A program made the translations under genes and the position numbers. The notes under the pieces were generated by a model. The model saw nothing but the letters and a program-made list of their open reading frames with translations. It searched no databases and was not told where the DNA came from. From Paenibacillus sp. (GTDB lineage Bacteria; Bacillota; Bacilli; Paenibacillales; NBRC-103111), in assembly GCA_031180825.1 (NCBI GenBank), contig JAPSLM010000005.1, forward strand, positions 1 through 64,000: a stretch of 64,000 nucleotides of DNA, written 5' to 3'. This document shows, piece by piece, positions 8,181 through 17,164 of this stretch (positions are counted from its first letter, which is position 1; each line of letters starts with the position of its first letter).

Positions 8181-8210
8181 ACTATACCGAGCCGTTGGCC
8201 GTTATGTCAA
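8181..8210 (-). promoter_or_regulatory. Sigma-A promoter of the ABC-F leader
   Basis: The minus strand has a perfect -35 TTGACA (8205-8210), an 18-bp spacer and -10 TATAGT (8181-8186). The transcript would start near 8174, giving an untranslated leader of about 300 nt before the ABC-F ATG. Confidence 0.8.
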
Positions 8211-8252
8211 GAAGAAAAAGGAATAACTGTTAATACCGAGGGGACCATTAGG

Positions 8253-9038
8253 TTAATGGTTTCCTGAGGTACTGCCTGCCTTAGAAGGTTTATTGCGGGG
8301 TGAGAACCACCCTAGAAGCGCAATAGCCACCAAGACACCATAGAAGACGGAAGTCCAGCCCGTGCTATGAGGAAAATGATGCTCCAGAACACCGATATCC
8401 TCATGGGCAAGCGTAATTACAGCAAGCTTTACCCCAACCCAGGCAACGATCGCATAAGCCGTTGTCTCAAGCGCCGGGCGTTGGCCAAGCAGCTTTACAA
8501 ACCAAGTAGCTGCATATTTGATTAATATTAAGCCAGCAATTCCGCCAAGCATCACTACGATAAATTGTCCGCCGTCCATACCGCCGAACTCGCCAAGCGG
8601 CGAGTCTGGCAGTCCAAGCGCAAGCGCTACCGCAGCGAGAATGGAATCAATCGCAAAGGCGAGATCTGCCAGCGCAATTTTTCCTACAGTAGGCCAAAAT
8701 CCTTTCCCTGCCGCGTCTTGCTTGAGGTCCTTGCGATTATTCTCATTTTTCTTACCGAACCGCGCTTGAATGACGTGCTTTAAGCCCAAGTATAAAAGAT
8801 AGGCTGCGCCAATGGCCTGCACCTGCCAAACATTCGCAATGAAAGAAATCGCAAAAAGAGCGGCAAAACGGAAAACAAAGGCCATAATGATACCGTAATT
8901 GATTGCCTTTTTCTTCTGCTCATCCGGCAAATGCTTCGCGATAACCGCAAGTACAAGCGCATTGTCGGCCGACAACAACCCTTCCAACCCAATAAGGATC
9001 AGCAGTGTCCACGCATATTCCAGCCAAAAAGATTCCAA
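8253..9038 (-). CDS. TerC family integral membrane protein
   Basis: TerC/YkoY-type proteins have seven or more membrane helices and are linked to metal (often Mn2+) export or metalation of secreted proteins. The sequence carries the family signatures GLEGLLSADNALVLAVIAKHLP and ADLAFAIDSILAAVALA, with the acidic residues in membrane segments that mark TerC. The track start at 9143 has no ribosome site. A TTG at 9038 (giving MESFWLEYAWTLL) has GGGAGG 7 nt upstream and matches the family N-terminus, leaving about 261 aa. The gene is AT-richer than most of the window. I saw no yybP-ykoY manganese riboswitch upstream. Confidence 0.88.
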   Translation of the reverse strand: MESFWLEYAWTLLILIGLEGLLSADNALVLAVIAKHLPDEQKKKAINYGIIMAFVFRFAALFAISFIANVWQVQAIGAAYLLYLGLKHVIQARFGKKNENNRKDLKQDAAGKGFWPTVGKIALADLAFAIDSILAAVALALGLPDSPLGEFGGMDGGQFIVVMLGGIAGLILIKYAATWFVKLLGQRPALETTAYAIVAWVGVKLAVITLAHEDIGVLEHHFPHSTGWTSVFYGVLVAIALLGWFSPRNKPSKAGSTSGNH

Positions 9039-9579
9039 CCTGAATCCTCCCTTTTTAACTCTGATGAATATAGCCAATAAACAGTCTCGTATGTAAGTAA
9101 TGTTTACTTGTCCGGCAATGAGTATACCTTTCGCGGATGACATTCTTCAACTAAAATCGTTCCTTGCCGATTTCCCGCGATCCATCTCGCCATCGGATTG
9201 CATCATGTATAGCAAAAAAGTAGTGAGTGCAAAGTTCAGTTTCATCCCCTCAGAAAATAAAGTAATCGACAGGACCAGCCACGATTTTGTTACGATTAAT
9301 ATACTTAAGAAGTTTCAAAATTTCATTCGAGGCATAGGAGTTATCATGCCATACTTATTTATTTATAGATTTAGGGAAATCATTATATATAGAGTATGTC
9401 AATACTGTAGGTACTACATGAAAGCAAATGAGATCGTTGCCCTTTTTGTATCGGGGGTTGGAGTAATCGGACTTGCCGTTATAGATTCAAAAAGACAAAA
9501 AACGAAGATGCGAACTCCTTAGGATTGTTGAACGATGACCTGCGAATTTCCAAAACAATATAAAGGGGTTGCTTAAGAT
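9039..9579. other. AT-rich intergenic stretch with a possible 34-aa ORF
   Basis: About 540 bp between TerC and the ligase. The 140-aa track ORF 9100..9522 has no recognisable domain or good ribosome site. Its last part, from ATG 9418 (MKANEIVALFVSGVGVIGLAVIDSKRQKTKMRTP), could be a small single-helix membrane protein, but its ribosome site is poor. Otherwise I see nothing definite. Confidence 0.35.
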
Positions 9580-10533
9580 ATGCACTTAAAACCAATATCC
9601 CCCTTTGAGCCAATAAGCACATCTTCACAGCCTACAGGCGGCAATTGGGTCGTGCAGATAAAATGGGACGGAGTTAGGATATTGCTCTACAATGACGGAT
9701 CGCAAATAAGATTGTTCAATCGTAAGATGAACGAACGAACGAACCAATATCCCGAATTTCATGATATTAAGTCCTTCTGCCATGCTGACTCCGTTATACT
9801 GGACGGAGAGATCATCGCTTTTGATCAAAGTAAACCTTCGTTTCATGAAGTGATGAGAAGAGATAGTTTAAAGCAACCTTTGAGGATTAAACAAGCTATA
9901 AGCCAGGTTCCTGTAACTTATATGATTTTTGACATATTGTTTTATAACGGCCAATGGGTTACCGATCAACCTTTAAATAATAGGCAGAAGCTCCTTGAAT
10001 CGATAATCACCCCACGGTCGAACGTTCAGATCGTACAAAACTTTGACGATGGGGCAGCTCTGTTCAACTTGATGAAACAACACCAGATGGAAGGAGTTGT
10101 TTATAAGGACCTGACTAGTACTTACAGCATCAATGGAAAAGACGGCCGTTGGAAAAAACATAAGGTGATGAATGATTTATTCGCAGTTGTTGGCGGGGTT
10201 ACATTCAGGGGAAAGATTGTAAACTCCTTGCTGCTTGGAGTTTATACAAAGGAACAGGATCTGGTTTATATCGGCCATGCAGGCACCGGCAGATTAACCC
10301 AAAAAGATTGGGCATCCATAACGGAAGAGGTAATGAAAATGCAAATCGCTCAAAGACCCTTCATAAATGAACCCGAAAGGTCAAAAGATGCTTTTTGGGT
10401 AAAGCCTGAACTTACTGTAAAAGTTGAATACCTGGAGTTTACCCCCGGTGGAACCATGCGGCACCCAAGTATTCAAGCCGTTGTTTATGCGGGTAAAAAC
10501 GAATGTACGGTTGATCAGATTAAGTGCCTGTAG
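9580..10533 (+). CDS. ATP-dependent DNA ligase (LigD ligase-domain type)
   Basis: This nucleotidyltransferase-family ligase seals nicks through an enzyme-AMP intermediate. Motif I is KWDGVRILLY (catalytic Lys at about residue 29). RLFNRKMNE, VILDGEIIAFD (motif III region), YMIFDILFYNG, MEGVVYKDL (motif IV) and WKKHK (motif V) follow. The C-terminal OB-fold ends VKVEYLEFTPGGTMRHPSI, as in LigD ligase domains. At 317 aa it is a stand-alone ligase with no polymerase or nuclease domain. Ku and the separate polymerase domain are nearby, so a role in NHEJ is likely. Codon use is AT-richer than its neighbours, suggesting separate acquisition. Confidence 0.9.
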   Translation: MHLKPISPFEPISTSSQPTGGNWVVQIKWDGVRILLYNDGSQIRLFNRKMNERTNQYPEFHDIKSFCHADSVILDGEIIAFDQSKPSFHEVMRRDSLKQPLRIKQAISQVPVTYMIFDILFYNGQWVTDQPLNNRQKLLESIITPRSNVQIVQNFDDGAALFNLMKQHQMEGVVYKDLTSTYSINGKDGRWKKHKVMNDLFAVVGGVTFRGKIVNSLLLGVYTKEQDLVYIGHAGTGRLTQKDWASITEEVMKMQIAQRPFINEPERSKDAFWVKPELTVKVEYLEFTPGGTMRHPSIQAVVYAGKNECTVDQIKCL

Positions 10534-10666
10534 TTTACATAAATAACCGATTTATGTACTCATTTCATCTTGTGGGGTGAAGCACCGACCGGAAGTGGAT
10601 CCCCCACCCCCGCGTATACCTCTATTACCTCAATGACCACTTTCTAACAAGCTCGCAAGCGGACGA

Positions 10667-12121
10667 TTACTCGTCCGCTTGCGGGCCTCCATTTATCGGA
10701 AGGCGGATAGTAAAGCTGGAGCCTTCGCCGACCCTGCTGTTCACCTCGATCGTACCGCCGTGAAGCTCGACGATCGATTTGGTGATCGACAGTCCCAGCC
10801 CGGACCCTCCGTGAATGCGGGCACGCGACGAGTCGATGCGGTAAAACCGTTCAAACAAGCGCGGCACATGCTCCTCCGGGATGCCGCTTCCATTGTCCCG
10901 AACCGTCAGCAGAGTCTCCTCCTGCGCTTGCTCCAGCGCAATGTGCACGCTGCCGGCGGCGGGATCGGTATGCTGCATGGCGTTGTGGAACAAATTGAGC
11001 AGCACCTGCTTGATTTTATCTTTGTCGATGCGGGCAATCACGTCAGGCTGAACGGAAAACAGCACCTTCCTCGCACCTGCGAGCAGCCGCAGCTGCGGCT
11101 CCATTTCGTGGACGATACCGCTCAGCGATTCCTCCTTCAAGTCGACGGTCGGGTGGCGGTCCAGGCGGGCCAAAAGCAGCAGGTCCCGAACCAGCTTGTT
11201 CAACCGCGCCGACTCGCCGTACATGCTTCTGAGCGCTTTATCCAGCTGATCCGGCTTCTGGGCGGCCCCGCGCAGAAGCACTTCCAGAAATCCGTGAATC
11301 GATGTCAGCGGCGTTCGCAGCTCGTGCGAAGCATCCGCGATGAAACGCCGCATTTGCTCCTTCGCTTCCTTCTCCGCTTCGAACGAGGCTTCCAGCCGCT
11401 CCAACATCCGGTTGAACGACCGGGAGAGCCGGTCGATCTCCAGCTGGCCTTGATGCGCCGGCAGCCGCGCGTCCAGCTTCCCCGCATCGATCTGCTCGAC
11501 AATTTCGATCATGTTGGATAGCGGGACGAGGGTTCTGCGCAGCACGGGAAGAAATGCGGCAACCCCCATACCCAACGCCGCGGCAGCCAAAGCCAGAAAC
11601 GTCCAAAGCTGACTTAGCAGCACATCCCGAATCGGCTCCATGCTCGTGCTGATCTGCGCAAGACGCCCGCGCGGAGCGATCCTCTGCAGAACGATCAGTT
11701 GGTCCATCCCCTTGTCGTCCTTGACGATCCGATAGTGCGGCGGCCTCTGGTCCCGGGCAAGGACCTGCCGATACTCTTCGGCGGAAAGCCGCGGCACTGA
11801 TCCGGCCCGGGGATTGCTCGTTATGACCCGAAAGCTGTCGCCCGGACCGACGAACGCCAGCGAAGCTTCGGGCAGGAAGGGGCCTCTTGGCCGGCCGTTG
11901 TCGAAATTCGGATTCGCCCACACATCCAGCGGAATGGAAAAAATTTGGCTTTGGACGCTGGCGACCTTATTTTTAATTAAAAACCGCTCCATGAACACAT
12001 ACTGCAGAACGCCGATCAACAGCAGCAGTCCCGCCAAAATAAACAAAGAACGGGACAGGAGCTGAAGACGAAGCGAACGGGGCGCAAAAATACGGCGGAT
12101 CCGATGCCACCCCCGCATCAT
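10667..12121 (-). CDS. Sensor histidine kinase, HAMP type
   Basis: A 484-aa membrane kinase. TM1 lies at about residues 24-45, an extracellular sensor at 46-168 and TM2 at 172-193. A HAMP domain (LVPLSNMIEIVEQIDAGKLDARL) and the HisKA box SHELRTPLTSIHGF (phospho-acceptor near His266) follow. HATPase_c N, G1 and G2 boxes (LFHNAMQHT, VRDNGSGIP, GGSGLGLSITKSIVELHGG) complete it. It starts in an ATGA overlap with the upstream response regulator, so the two form an operon and a cognate pair. The signal is unknown; layout resembles ArlS/CssS-like envelope sensors. Confidence 0.93.
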   Translation of the reverse strand: MMRGWHRIRRIFAPRSLRLQLLSRSLFILAGLLLLIGVLQYVFMERFLIKNKVASVQSQIFSIPLDVWANPNFDNGRPRGPFLPEASLAFVGPGDSFRVITSNPRAGSVPRLSAEEYRQVLARDQRPPHYRIVKDDKGMDQLIVLQRIAPRGRLAQISTSMEPIRDVLLSQLWTFLALAAAALGMGVAAFLPVLRRTLVPLSNMIEIVEQIDAGKLDARLPAHQGQLEIDRLSRSFNRMLERLEASFEAEKEAKEQMRRFIADASHELRTPLTSIHGFLEVLLRGAAQKPDQLDKALRSMYGESARLNKLVRDLLLLARLDRHPTVDLKEESLSGIVHEMEPQLRLLAGARKVLFSVQPDVIARIDKDKIKQVLLNLFHNAMQHTDPAAGSVHIALEQAQEETLLTVRDNGSGIPEEHVPRLFERFYRIDSSRARIHGGSGLGLSITKSIVELHGGTIEVNSRVGEGSSFTIRLPINGGPQADE

Positions 12122-12801
12122 CCGAGATCCACCCGATAGCCCGACCCCCGCAGGGTCCGAATGATGCGGTGTTCTTTGTCGTTCAATTTATCGCGGAGCG
12201 AGCGGATGTACACTTCGACGATGTTGTCCTCCCCGCCGAAATCATACCCCCAGACCTTGTCCAGAATGACCGGTTTGCTCAGGACCAAACCGTGATTGAC
12301 GACCAGAAAGGACAGCAGCTCGTATTCCGTCGGCGAAAGCTCCAGGATCCGGTCATCGTAGCGGATTTCTTTGCGCCGGTCGTCGATGCGAAACGGCCCG
12401 TACGCCACCTCCGCGAACAGATGGGGAAACTGGTTGCGCAGCCGCGCGTAAATCCGGGCCAGCAGCTCCTCGAAGCTGAAAGGCTTGACCATATAGTCGT
12501 CGGCTCCCAGCGTCAGCCCTTTAACCCGGTCTTCCACTTCTTCCTTGGCCGTCAGCATGATGATGGCGACGTGCTCGGTTTTCTTCAGCATCCGGCATAC
12601 CTCAAAGCCGTCCATCCCGGGCATCATGACGTCCAGAATAACGATGTGCGGCCGGGCTTGCTTGGCTAACGTGACGGCCGTAAATCCGTCCGGCGCGGTA
12701 TATACCTCGAAGCCTTCGTTCTGCAGGCCCAGCTCCAAAAACTGGACAATATTCGGTTCGTCGTCGACGATTAATATTTTTACGCCTTTGATTGGCTGCA
12801 T
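12118..12801 (-). CDS. OmpR-family response regulator
   Basis: The receiver domain begins ILIVDDEPNIVQFLE with the phospho-acceptor Asp near residue 57 (VILDVMMPGMDG) and the KPFSFEELLARI switch segment. A winged-helix DNA-binding domain follows (ELSPTEYELLSFLVVN, VWGYDFGGEDNIVEVYIRSLRDKL, IIRTLRGSGYRV). The track start at 12864 is rejected in favour of ATG 12801, which has GGGGAGGTGG 6-8 nt upstream (227 aa). It is first gene of the pair with the kinase at 10667. Confidence 0.94.
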   Translation of the reverse strand: MQPIKGVKILIVDDEPNIVQFLELGLQNEGFEVYTAPDGFTAVTLAKQARPHIVILDVMMPGMDGFEVCRMLKKTEHVAIIMLTAKEEVEDRVKGLTLGADDYMVKPFSFEELLARIYARLRNQFPHLFAEVAYGPFRIDDRRKEIRYDDRILELSPTEYELLSFLVVNHGLVLSKPVILDKVWGYDFGGEDNIVEVYIRSLRDKLNDKEHRIIRTLRGSGYRVDLG

Positions 12802-12983
12802 GGTGTCCACCTCCCCTTCATTGTACATCATTCGCGGCGCGTTGACCGGCCGCTCCGGCAGCATTCAGCGAACTTTCAGCTTGCCTGCGCCGTCTCCGCA
12901 ATGGATTTTCCACGGCTGCCTTATGAAAAGGGGGGCGCGAGTATATACTAACGAATATATCTCAGGAACAGGAGGGATAGCCG

Positions 12984-13889
12984 ATGCCCGCACCCGCCAA
13001 ATATCCCAAAACGAAAGGCACGCTGATCGTCGAAGGCCGTGAGCTGACGGTGACGAATCCGGATAAGCCGCTATGGCCGGAGAAACAGATCACGAAAGCG
13101 ATGTACTTGCAAAAGCTTGCCGAGCTGTCCCCCTACCTGCTGACCTATTGCCGCGACCGTTATCTGACGACCATCCGCTTTCCCCACGGCTGGAACGACA
13201 AATCGTTTTACCAGAAAAACGCTCCCGAGCCTACGCCGGATTTCGTCAAGACGGCCGTGCTGGAGTCGATCCGCTACGTTCATCTGGATTCCCTGCCGAC
13301 GCTGCTCTGGCTGGGAAATTTAGCCTGCCTGGAGTTTCATCCGTCGTTTCACCGGATCGGCGAGACGCTGCCCGTCGAATGGGTGATCGATATTGACCCG
13401 AGCATCGATCCCGAACCGCGCATTATGGAAGCGGCCCATATTATCGGGGGCATTCTGGACGGGATGAACATCCGGTCCGTACCGAAAACGTCCGGCGCCA
13501 CGGGCGTACAGATCTACGTCCCGATTGCCCGGGAGCGCGGTTATACGTTCGAGCAGCTTCGCCGGATCGGGCAGTTTGTCGCTGCGTTCGCGGTGCAAAA
13601 ATATCCGAAGCTGTTCACCGTCGAACGGCTGAAAAAAGACCGCGGCACCTTGATTTACATCGATTATTTGCAGCACTGGTACGGCAAAACGTTATCCGCT
13701 CCCTATACGCCCCGGGCCCGCAAGGATGCGACGGTTTCGACCCCGCTTACTTGGGACGAAGTGGCGCTCCGCCCCGATCCCCGGGACTTTCATCTGCTGA
13801 ACATCATGCAGCGGCTGCAGCAAAAAGGAGACCTGATCGCTCAAGTCCCCCCGCAGCAGTTGGATCACGTGCTGTCCTTTATACGCTAA
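12984..13889 (+). CDS. LigD-type polymerase domain (PolDom) protein
   Basis: This stand-alone archaeo-eukaryotic-primase-like polymerase of 301 aa fills gaps with ribo- or deoxynucleotides during NHEJ. It matches the LigD polymerase domain: VTNPDKPLWPEKQITKAMYL, YLTTIRFPHGWNDKSFYQKNAPE, then the catalytic pair in EWVIDIDPS, VPKTSGATGVQIYVPI and GTLIYIDYLQHWYGKTLSAPYTPR. In mycobacterial LigD this domain is fused to nuclease and ligase domains; here it is separate. The ATG has AGGAGGGATAGCCG upstream. It is divergent from the response regulator. Confidence 0.94.
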   Translation: MPAPAKYPKTKGTLIVEGRELTVTNPDKPLWPEKQITKAMYLQKLAELSPYLLTYCRDRYLTTIRFPHGWNDKSFYQKNAPEPTPDFVKTAVLESIRYVHLDSLPTLLWLGNLACLEFHPSFHRIGETLPVEWVIDIDPSIDPEPRIMEAAHIIGGILDGMNIRSVPKTSGATGVQIYVPIARERGYTFEQLRRIGQFVAAFAVQKYPKLFTVERLKKDRGTLIYIDYLQHWYGKTLSAPYTPRARKDATVSTPLTWDEVALRPDPRDFHLLNIMQRLQQKGDLIAQVPPQQLDHVLSFIR

Positions 13890-13902
13890 ACCGGCGTCGC
13901 GC

Positions 13903-13927
13903 CGCCGCTTTTGTCAAAAAAGCGGCG
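13903..13927. terminator. Bidirectional terminator between PolDom and cls
   Basis: CGCCGCTTTT and AAAAAGCGGCG form a stem with T/A flanks on both strands, between the convergent polymerase-domain and cardiolipin synthase genes. The cls stop codon lies in the loop. Confidence 0.7.
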
Positions 13928-15344
13928 AAAGGAGCCGCGCAATGACTTCCTTGCCCTTCTGCCAGCGGGAGCGCTTCTCGAACGCCTCCAGCTTCACCTC
14001 GCGACTTTCCTTCAAATCGAGAATAAAATCGGTCTCCAGCCGGTGAATCGTCTCTTTGTCGAACAATACGGCGTTCAGCTCAAAGTTGTTGTAGAAGCTG
14101 CGCATATCCATATTCGCGGTCCCGACCGAAGCGAGCAGATCGTCGATCAGGAGGACCTTGGCGTGAATAAAGCCTTTTTGATACGCATAGAAGCGGACTC
14201 CGGCCTGCATCAGCTCCTCCAGATAGGACAGGGAAGCGTAGTTCACGATGCGCGAATCCGCTTTTTGCGGAAAAATGATCCGGACGTCCACTCCGCTGAT
14301 CGCCGCCGTCTTCAGCCCCATGGTAATGCTCGGGTCGGGGATAAAATAAGGGGTGGTAATGTAAATTCTTCGTTTCGCCGCCGTGATGGATGCGAAAAAC
14401 ATCTCCAATACGGCATCCCAATGCGCATCCGGTCCGCTGGAGATGATCTGTACGGGCTTGCGTCCCGCGCAATCGTGCTCGGGAAAAAACTCCGAATCCG
14501 CCAGCCGTTTTCCGCTAACAAACATCCAGTCGGCCAGAAACGTATATTGCAGCGAATACACCGCGTCGCCTTCCAGCTCCAAGTGCGTGTCCCGCCAATA
14601 CCCCAGCTTGAGATTCGCCCCCAGGTATTCGTCTCCGATGTTGATTCCCCCAAGAAACCCGCGGACGCCGTCAACGACGACAATTTTGCGGTGATTCCGG
14701 TAATTCATCCGCTTGTCGAAAAAAGCAATCGCCGCCGGCAAAAAGAAGTATACCTCGCACCCGGCCCGCTTCAGCTCTTGAACGAACCGGCTGTCGAGCT
14801 GATAGCTGCCGATGCCGTCGAAGATGCAGCGCACCTTCACGCCTTCCCGCGCTTTGCGGATCAGCAGCTCATGGAACTGCTGGCCGATGCCGTCGTTACG
14901 GATGGTGTAGAACTCAAAATGAATATGCCCCTTCGCCTGCTCCATGGCAGCCAGCATCGCCGGATAAGCCGCGGTGGCGTCGGTCAGCACCCTTACCTCG
15001 TTATGCATCGTGATGAGGGCGCCGGGGATGTTATTGAGCAGCGAAAACAATCTGGGCTCGTGCCGCCAGCTGCGCAGCCGGTCCTCCTCGGGTTGAAAAT
15101 CCGCCGAATGCTGCTTTTTGCCGAGATGCCGGATGTCGTTCACGAGCCGCAGCCCGTTGCGCTTCACTTTTTTCCGCTGCGTATATTCCTTGGCCAAAAA
15201 ATAGTACATTACAAACCCGATGACCGGAATGAGAAACAAAATAAACAGCCACGCCATCGCTTTGGCCGGGCGGCGAAACTCCCCGACCAAAATCGTGAGA
15301 ATCTGAATGATGAATAAGGTCAATGCGATGACGAGCCAAAGCAC
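13914..15344 (-). CDS. cls: Cardiolipin synthase (phospholipase D family)
   Basis: This membrane enzyme condenses two phosphatidylglycerols to cardiolipin. Two N-terminal helices (WLVIALTLFIIQILTIL, WLFILFLIPVIGFVMYYFL) precede two HKD motifs: HRKIVVVDGVRGFLGGINIGDEY and HAKVLLIDDLLASVGTANMDMRSF. Between them lies SGPD, ending a 476-aa protein of normal length. I choose GTG 15344 over the track ATG at 15383. GGGGG sits 9 nt before it, and it yields the hydrophobic N-terminus typical of the family. Confidence 0.94.
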   Translation of the reverse strand: MLWLVIALTLFIIQILTILVGEFRRPAKAMAWLFILFLIPVIGFVMYYFLAKEYTQRKKVKRNGLRLVNDIRHLGKKQHSADFQPEEDRLRSWRHEPRLFSLLNNIPGALITMHNEVRVLTDATAAYPAMLAAMEQAKGHIHFEFYTIRNDGIGQQFHELLIRKAREGVKVRCIFDGIGSYQLDSRFVQELKRAGCEVYFFLPAAIAFFDKRMNYRNHRKIVVVDGVRGFLGGINIGDEYLGANLKLGYWRDTHLELEGDAVYSLQYTFLADWMFVSGKRLADSEFFPEHDCAGRKPVQIISSGPDAHWDAVLEMFFASITAAKRRIYITTPYFIPDPSITMGLKTAAISGVDVRIIFPQKADSRIVNYASLSYLEELMQAGVRFYAYQKGFIHAKVLLIDDLLASVGTANMDMRSFYNNFELNAVLFDKETIHRLETDFILDLKESREVKLEAFEKRSRWQKGKEVIARLLSPLF

Positions 15345-15535
15345 TTCGTCATTCCCCCTTTTGAAGCAACAGGCGCATTCCAATCTGCTCTAGCTTTTGC
15401 CTCCGCCTGCCCGCCTATTCCTCATTATGGCACAGGAGCCCGGCGATTTGTCATAAAATTTCGCAAACGGTGGAAAATATACAAGACATGCTCCGGCAAT
15501 GCTTGGATAAGATGCCGCGGGCAGGAAGGAGTGTC

Positions 15536-17164
15536 ATGATCCATCTGAAAAACCGCAAGAAAAAAGGACAGGACGCCCCGGAACACCCGCTGAGGAAAGC
15601 GGAGTACCGTTTTATCGAAGAGCTCCGCTCCGTGCCTGTCTTTATGAGCATCGAAGAAAACAAAAGTTATTTGGAGGAGCTGTTCAAGGACTGCTCCGAT
15701 TTCGTCATACGCGAGTTCCGCATCGAGCAAAGCTTGCCTGCGATTTTGTTTTTTGTCGACGGCATGGCCAAGACGGAGCTGGTGAACGAAACGATGAAGT
15801 CGCTGATGATTCTGGAGGGCGGAGAGGAGCTGATCGATCACATCTCCGATATGACGCTGCCCGTCTCCCAGATTCAAAAGGCGGACAATTATGCGGATAT
15901 GCTGCTTTCCGTACTCGGCGGCGACACGGGGCTGATTGTCGAGCGCAACAACAAGGCGCTGCTGCTCGGCATGAGGGGGATGGAAAAAAGGTCCATCAAC
16001 GAGCCCGATACCGAGTCGGTCGTTCGCGGCCCCCGCGAGGGCTTCGTGGAAAATATCCGAACGAACACATCCATGATCCGCCGCAGGCTGAAAACGCCGC
16101 ATTTAAAAATGAAACCGATGATTCTCGGCCTGGAAAGCAACACCAATGTGGTCGTCACCTATCTGGACGATCTGGCGGACCCGAGCGTCGTCCATGAAGT
16201 AGTCGAACGTCTCGAAAAAATAAAGATCGACGCCGTCCTGGAATCGGGCTATATCGAGGAATTCATTCAAGATTCGACGTATTCGCCCTTTCCGCAGCTT
16301 CAATATACCGAACGGCCGGATGTCGTCGCGGCCGCCCTGCTGCAGGGGCGCGTCGGCATTATGGTGGACGGGACGCCGTTTACGCTGATCGTGCCGTTCG
16401 TCTTCGCCGAAATTATGCAGGCCAGCGAGGATTACTACGAGCGGTACCAGGTGGCTACGCTGATCCGCTGGCTGCGGTATACGTTCATGGTGCTGTCGCT
16501 GCTGACGCCGGCCTTATACGTCGCCATTACGACCTACCACCAGGACCTGCTCCCTACGTCTCTGCTGCTGTCGGTCGCGGCCGCCCGGGAAGCGATCCCG
16601 TTCCCCGCCGTCGTCGAAGCGCTGATTATGGAGGTCACCTTCGAGGCGCTTAGGGAAGCCGGCGTCCGGCTGCCTAAAGCGATCGGCTCGGCCGTCAGCA
16701 TTCTGGGCGCGCTTGTTGTCGGGCAAGCCGCCGTGCAGGCAGGCATCGTATCGGCGCCGATGGTGATCGTGGTATCGCTTACCGGGATCGCCTCGTTTAC
16801 GATCCCGCGGTTTAACGGCGCGATCGCGGTGCGGATGCTGCGTTTTCCGATCCTGATCGCCGCTTCGCTGTTCGGGATGTACGGCATTTTGATTATGATC
16901 ATGTTGATCATGGGGCATCTGGCCAACCTCCGCTCCTTCGGCATTCCTTATTTATCGCCGGTCGGACCGCTATCCTCCGGCGACCTGAAGGATATTCTTT
17001 TCCGTGCCCCTTGGTGGGCGATGGGACAACGTCCCTCCTTTATGCCCCTGAAGGACAGCCGGAGGATCGACGGTTCGCTGCCGCAGGAAATTACGGAGCA
17101 ATCCGGCCAGCGGGGCAAAACCATCGACCATTCGATAGAGGAAGGAAAGGAGCCTGTGGAATGA
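15536..17164 (+). CDS. Spore germinant receptor A subunit (GerA family)
   Basis: The A subunit sits in the spore inner membrane and is part of the nutrient-gated germinant receptor. It has a long hydrophilic N-terminal region (about 1-300, including EGGEELIDHISD and RGPREGFVENIRTNTSMIRRRL, the core GerA signature). Hydrophobic segments from FTLIVPFVFAEIMQ on follow, with the conserved PRFNGAIAVRMLRFP and LRSFGIPYLSP. The ATG at 15536 follows GGAAGGAG, whereas the track start at 15470 has none. The gene ends in an ATGA overlap with the C subunit gene. Confidence 0.95.
   Translation: MIHLKNRKKKGQDAPEHPLRKAEYRFIEELRSVPVFMSIEENKSYLEELFKDCSDFVIREFRIEQSLPAILFFVDGMAKTELVNETMKSLMILEGGEELIDHISDMTLPVSQIQKADNYADMLLSVLGGDTGLIVERNNKALLLGMRGMEKRSINEPDTESVVRGPREGFVENIRTNTSMIRRRLKTPHLKMKPMILGLESNTNVVVTYLDDLADPSVVHEVVERLEKIKIDAVLESGYIEEFIQDSTYSPFPQLQYTERPDVVAAALLQGRVGIMVDGTPFTLIVPFVFAEIMQASEDYYERYQVATLIRWLRYTFMVLSLLTPALYVAITTYHQDLLPTSLLLSVAAAREAIPFPAVVEALIMEVTFEALREAGVRLPKAIGSAVSILGALVVGQAAVQAGIVSAPMVIVVSLTGIASFTIPRFNGAIAVRMLRFPILIAASLFGMYGILIMIMLIMGHLANLRSFGIPYLSPVGPLSSGDLKDILFRAPWWAMGQRPSFMPLKDSRRIDGSLPQEITEQSGQRGKTIDHSIEEGKEPVE

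Noticed and set aside
9039-9200. yybP-ykoY manganese riboswitch before TerC
   Set aside because: TerC relatives often have one, but none of the conserved yybP-ykoY sequence blocks is present.
9100-9522. 140-aa plus ORF
   Set aside because: No recognisable domain, poor ribosome site and it overlaps the TerC leader; only the last 34 codons might be real, so it was not called as a gene.
13911-15317. 468-aa plus ORF opposite cls
   Set aside because: Mirror-frame shadow of cardiolipin synthase, which has both HKD motifs and a ribosome site.
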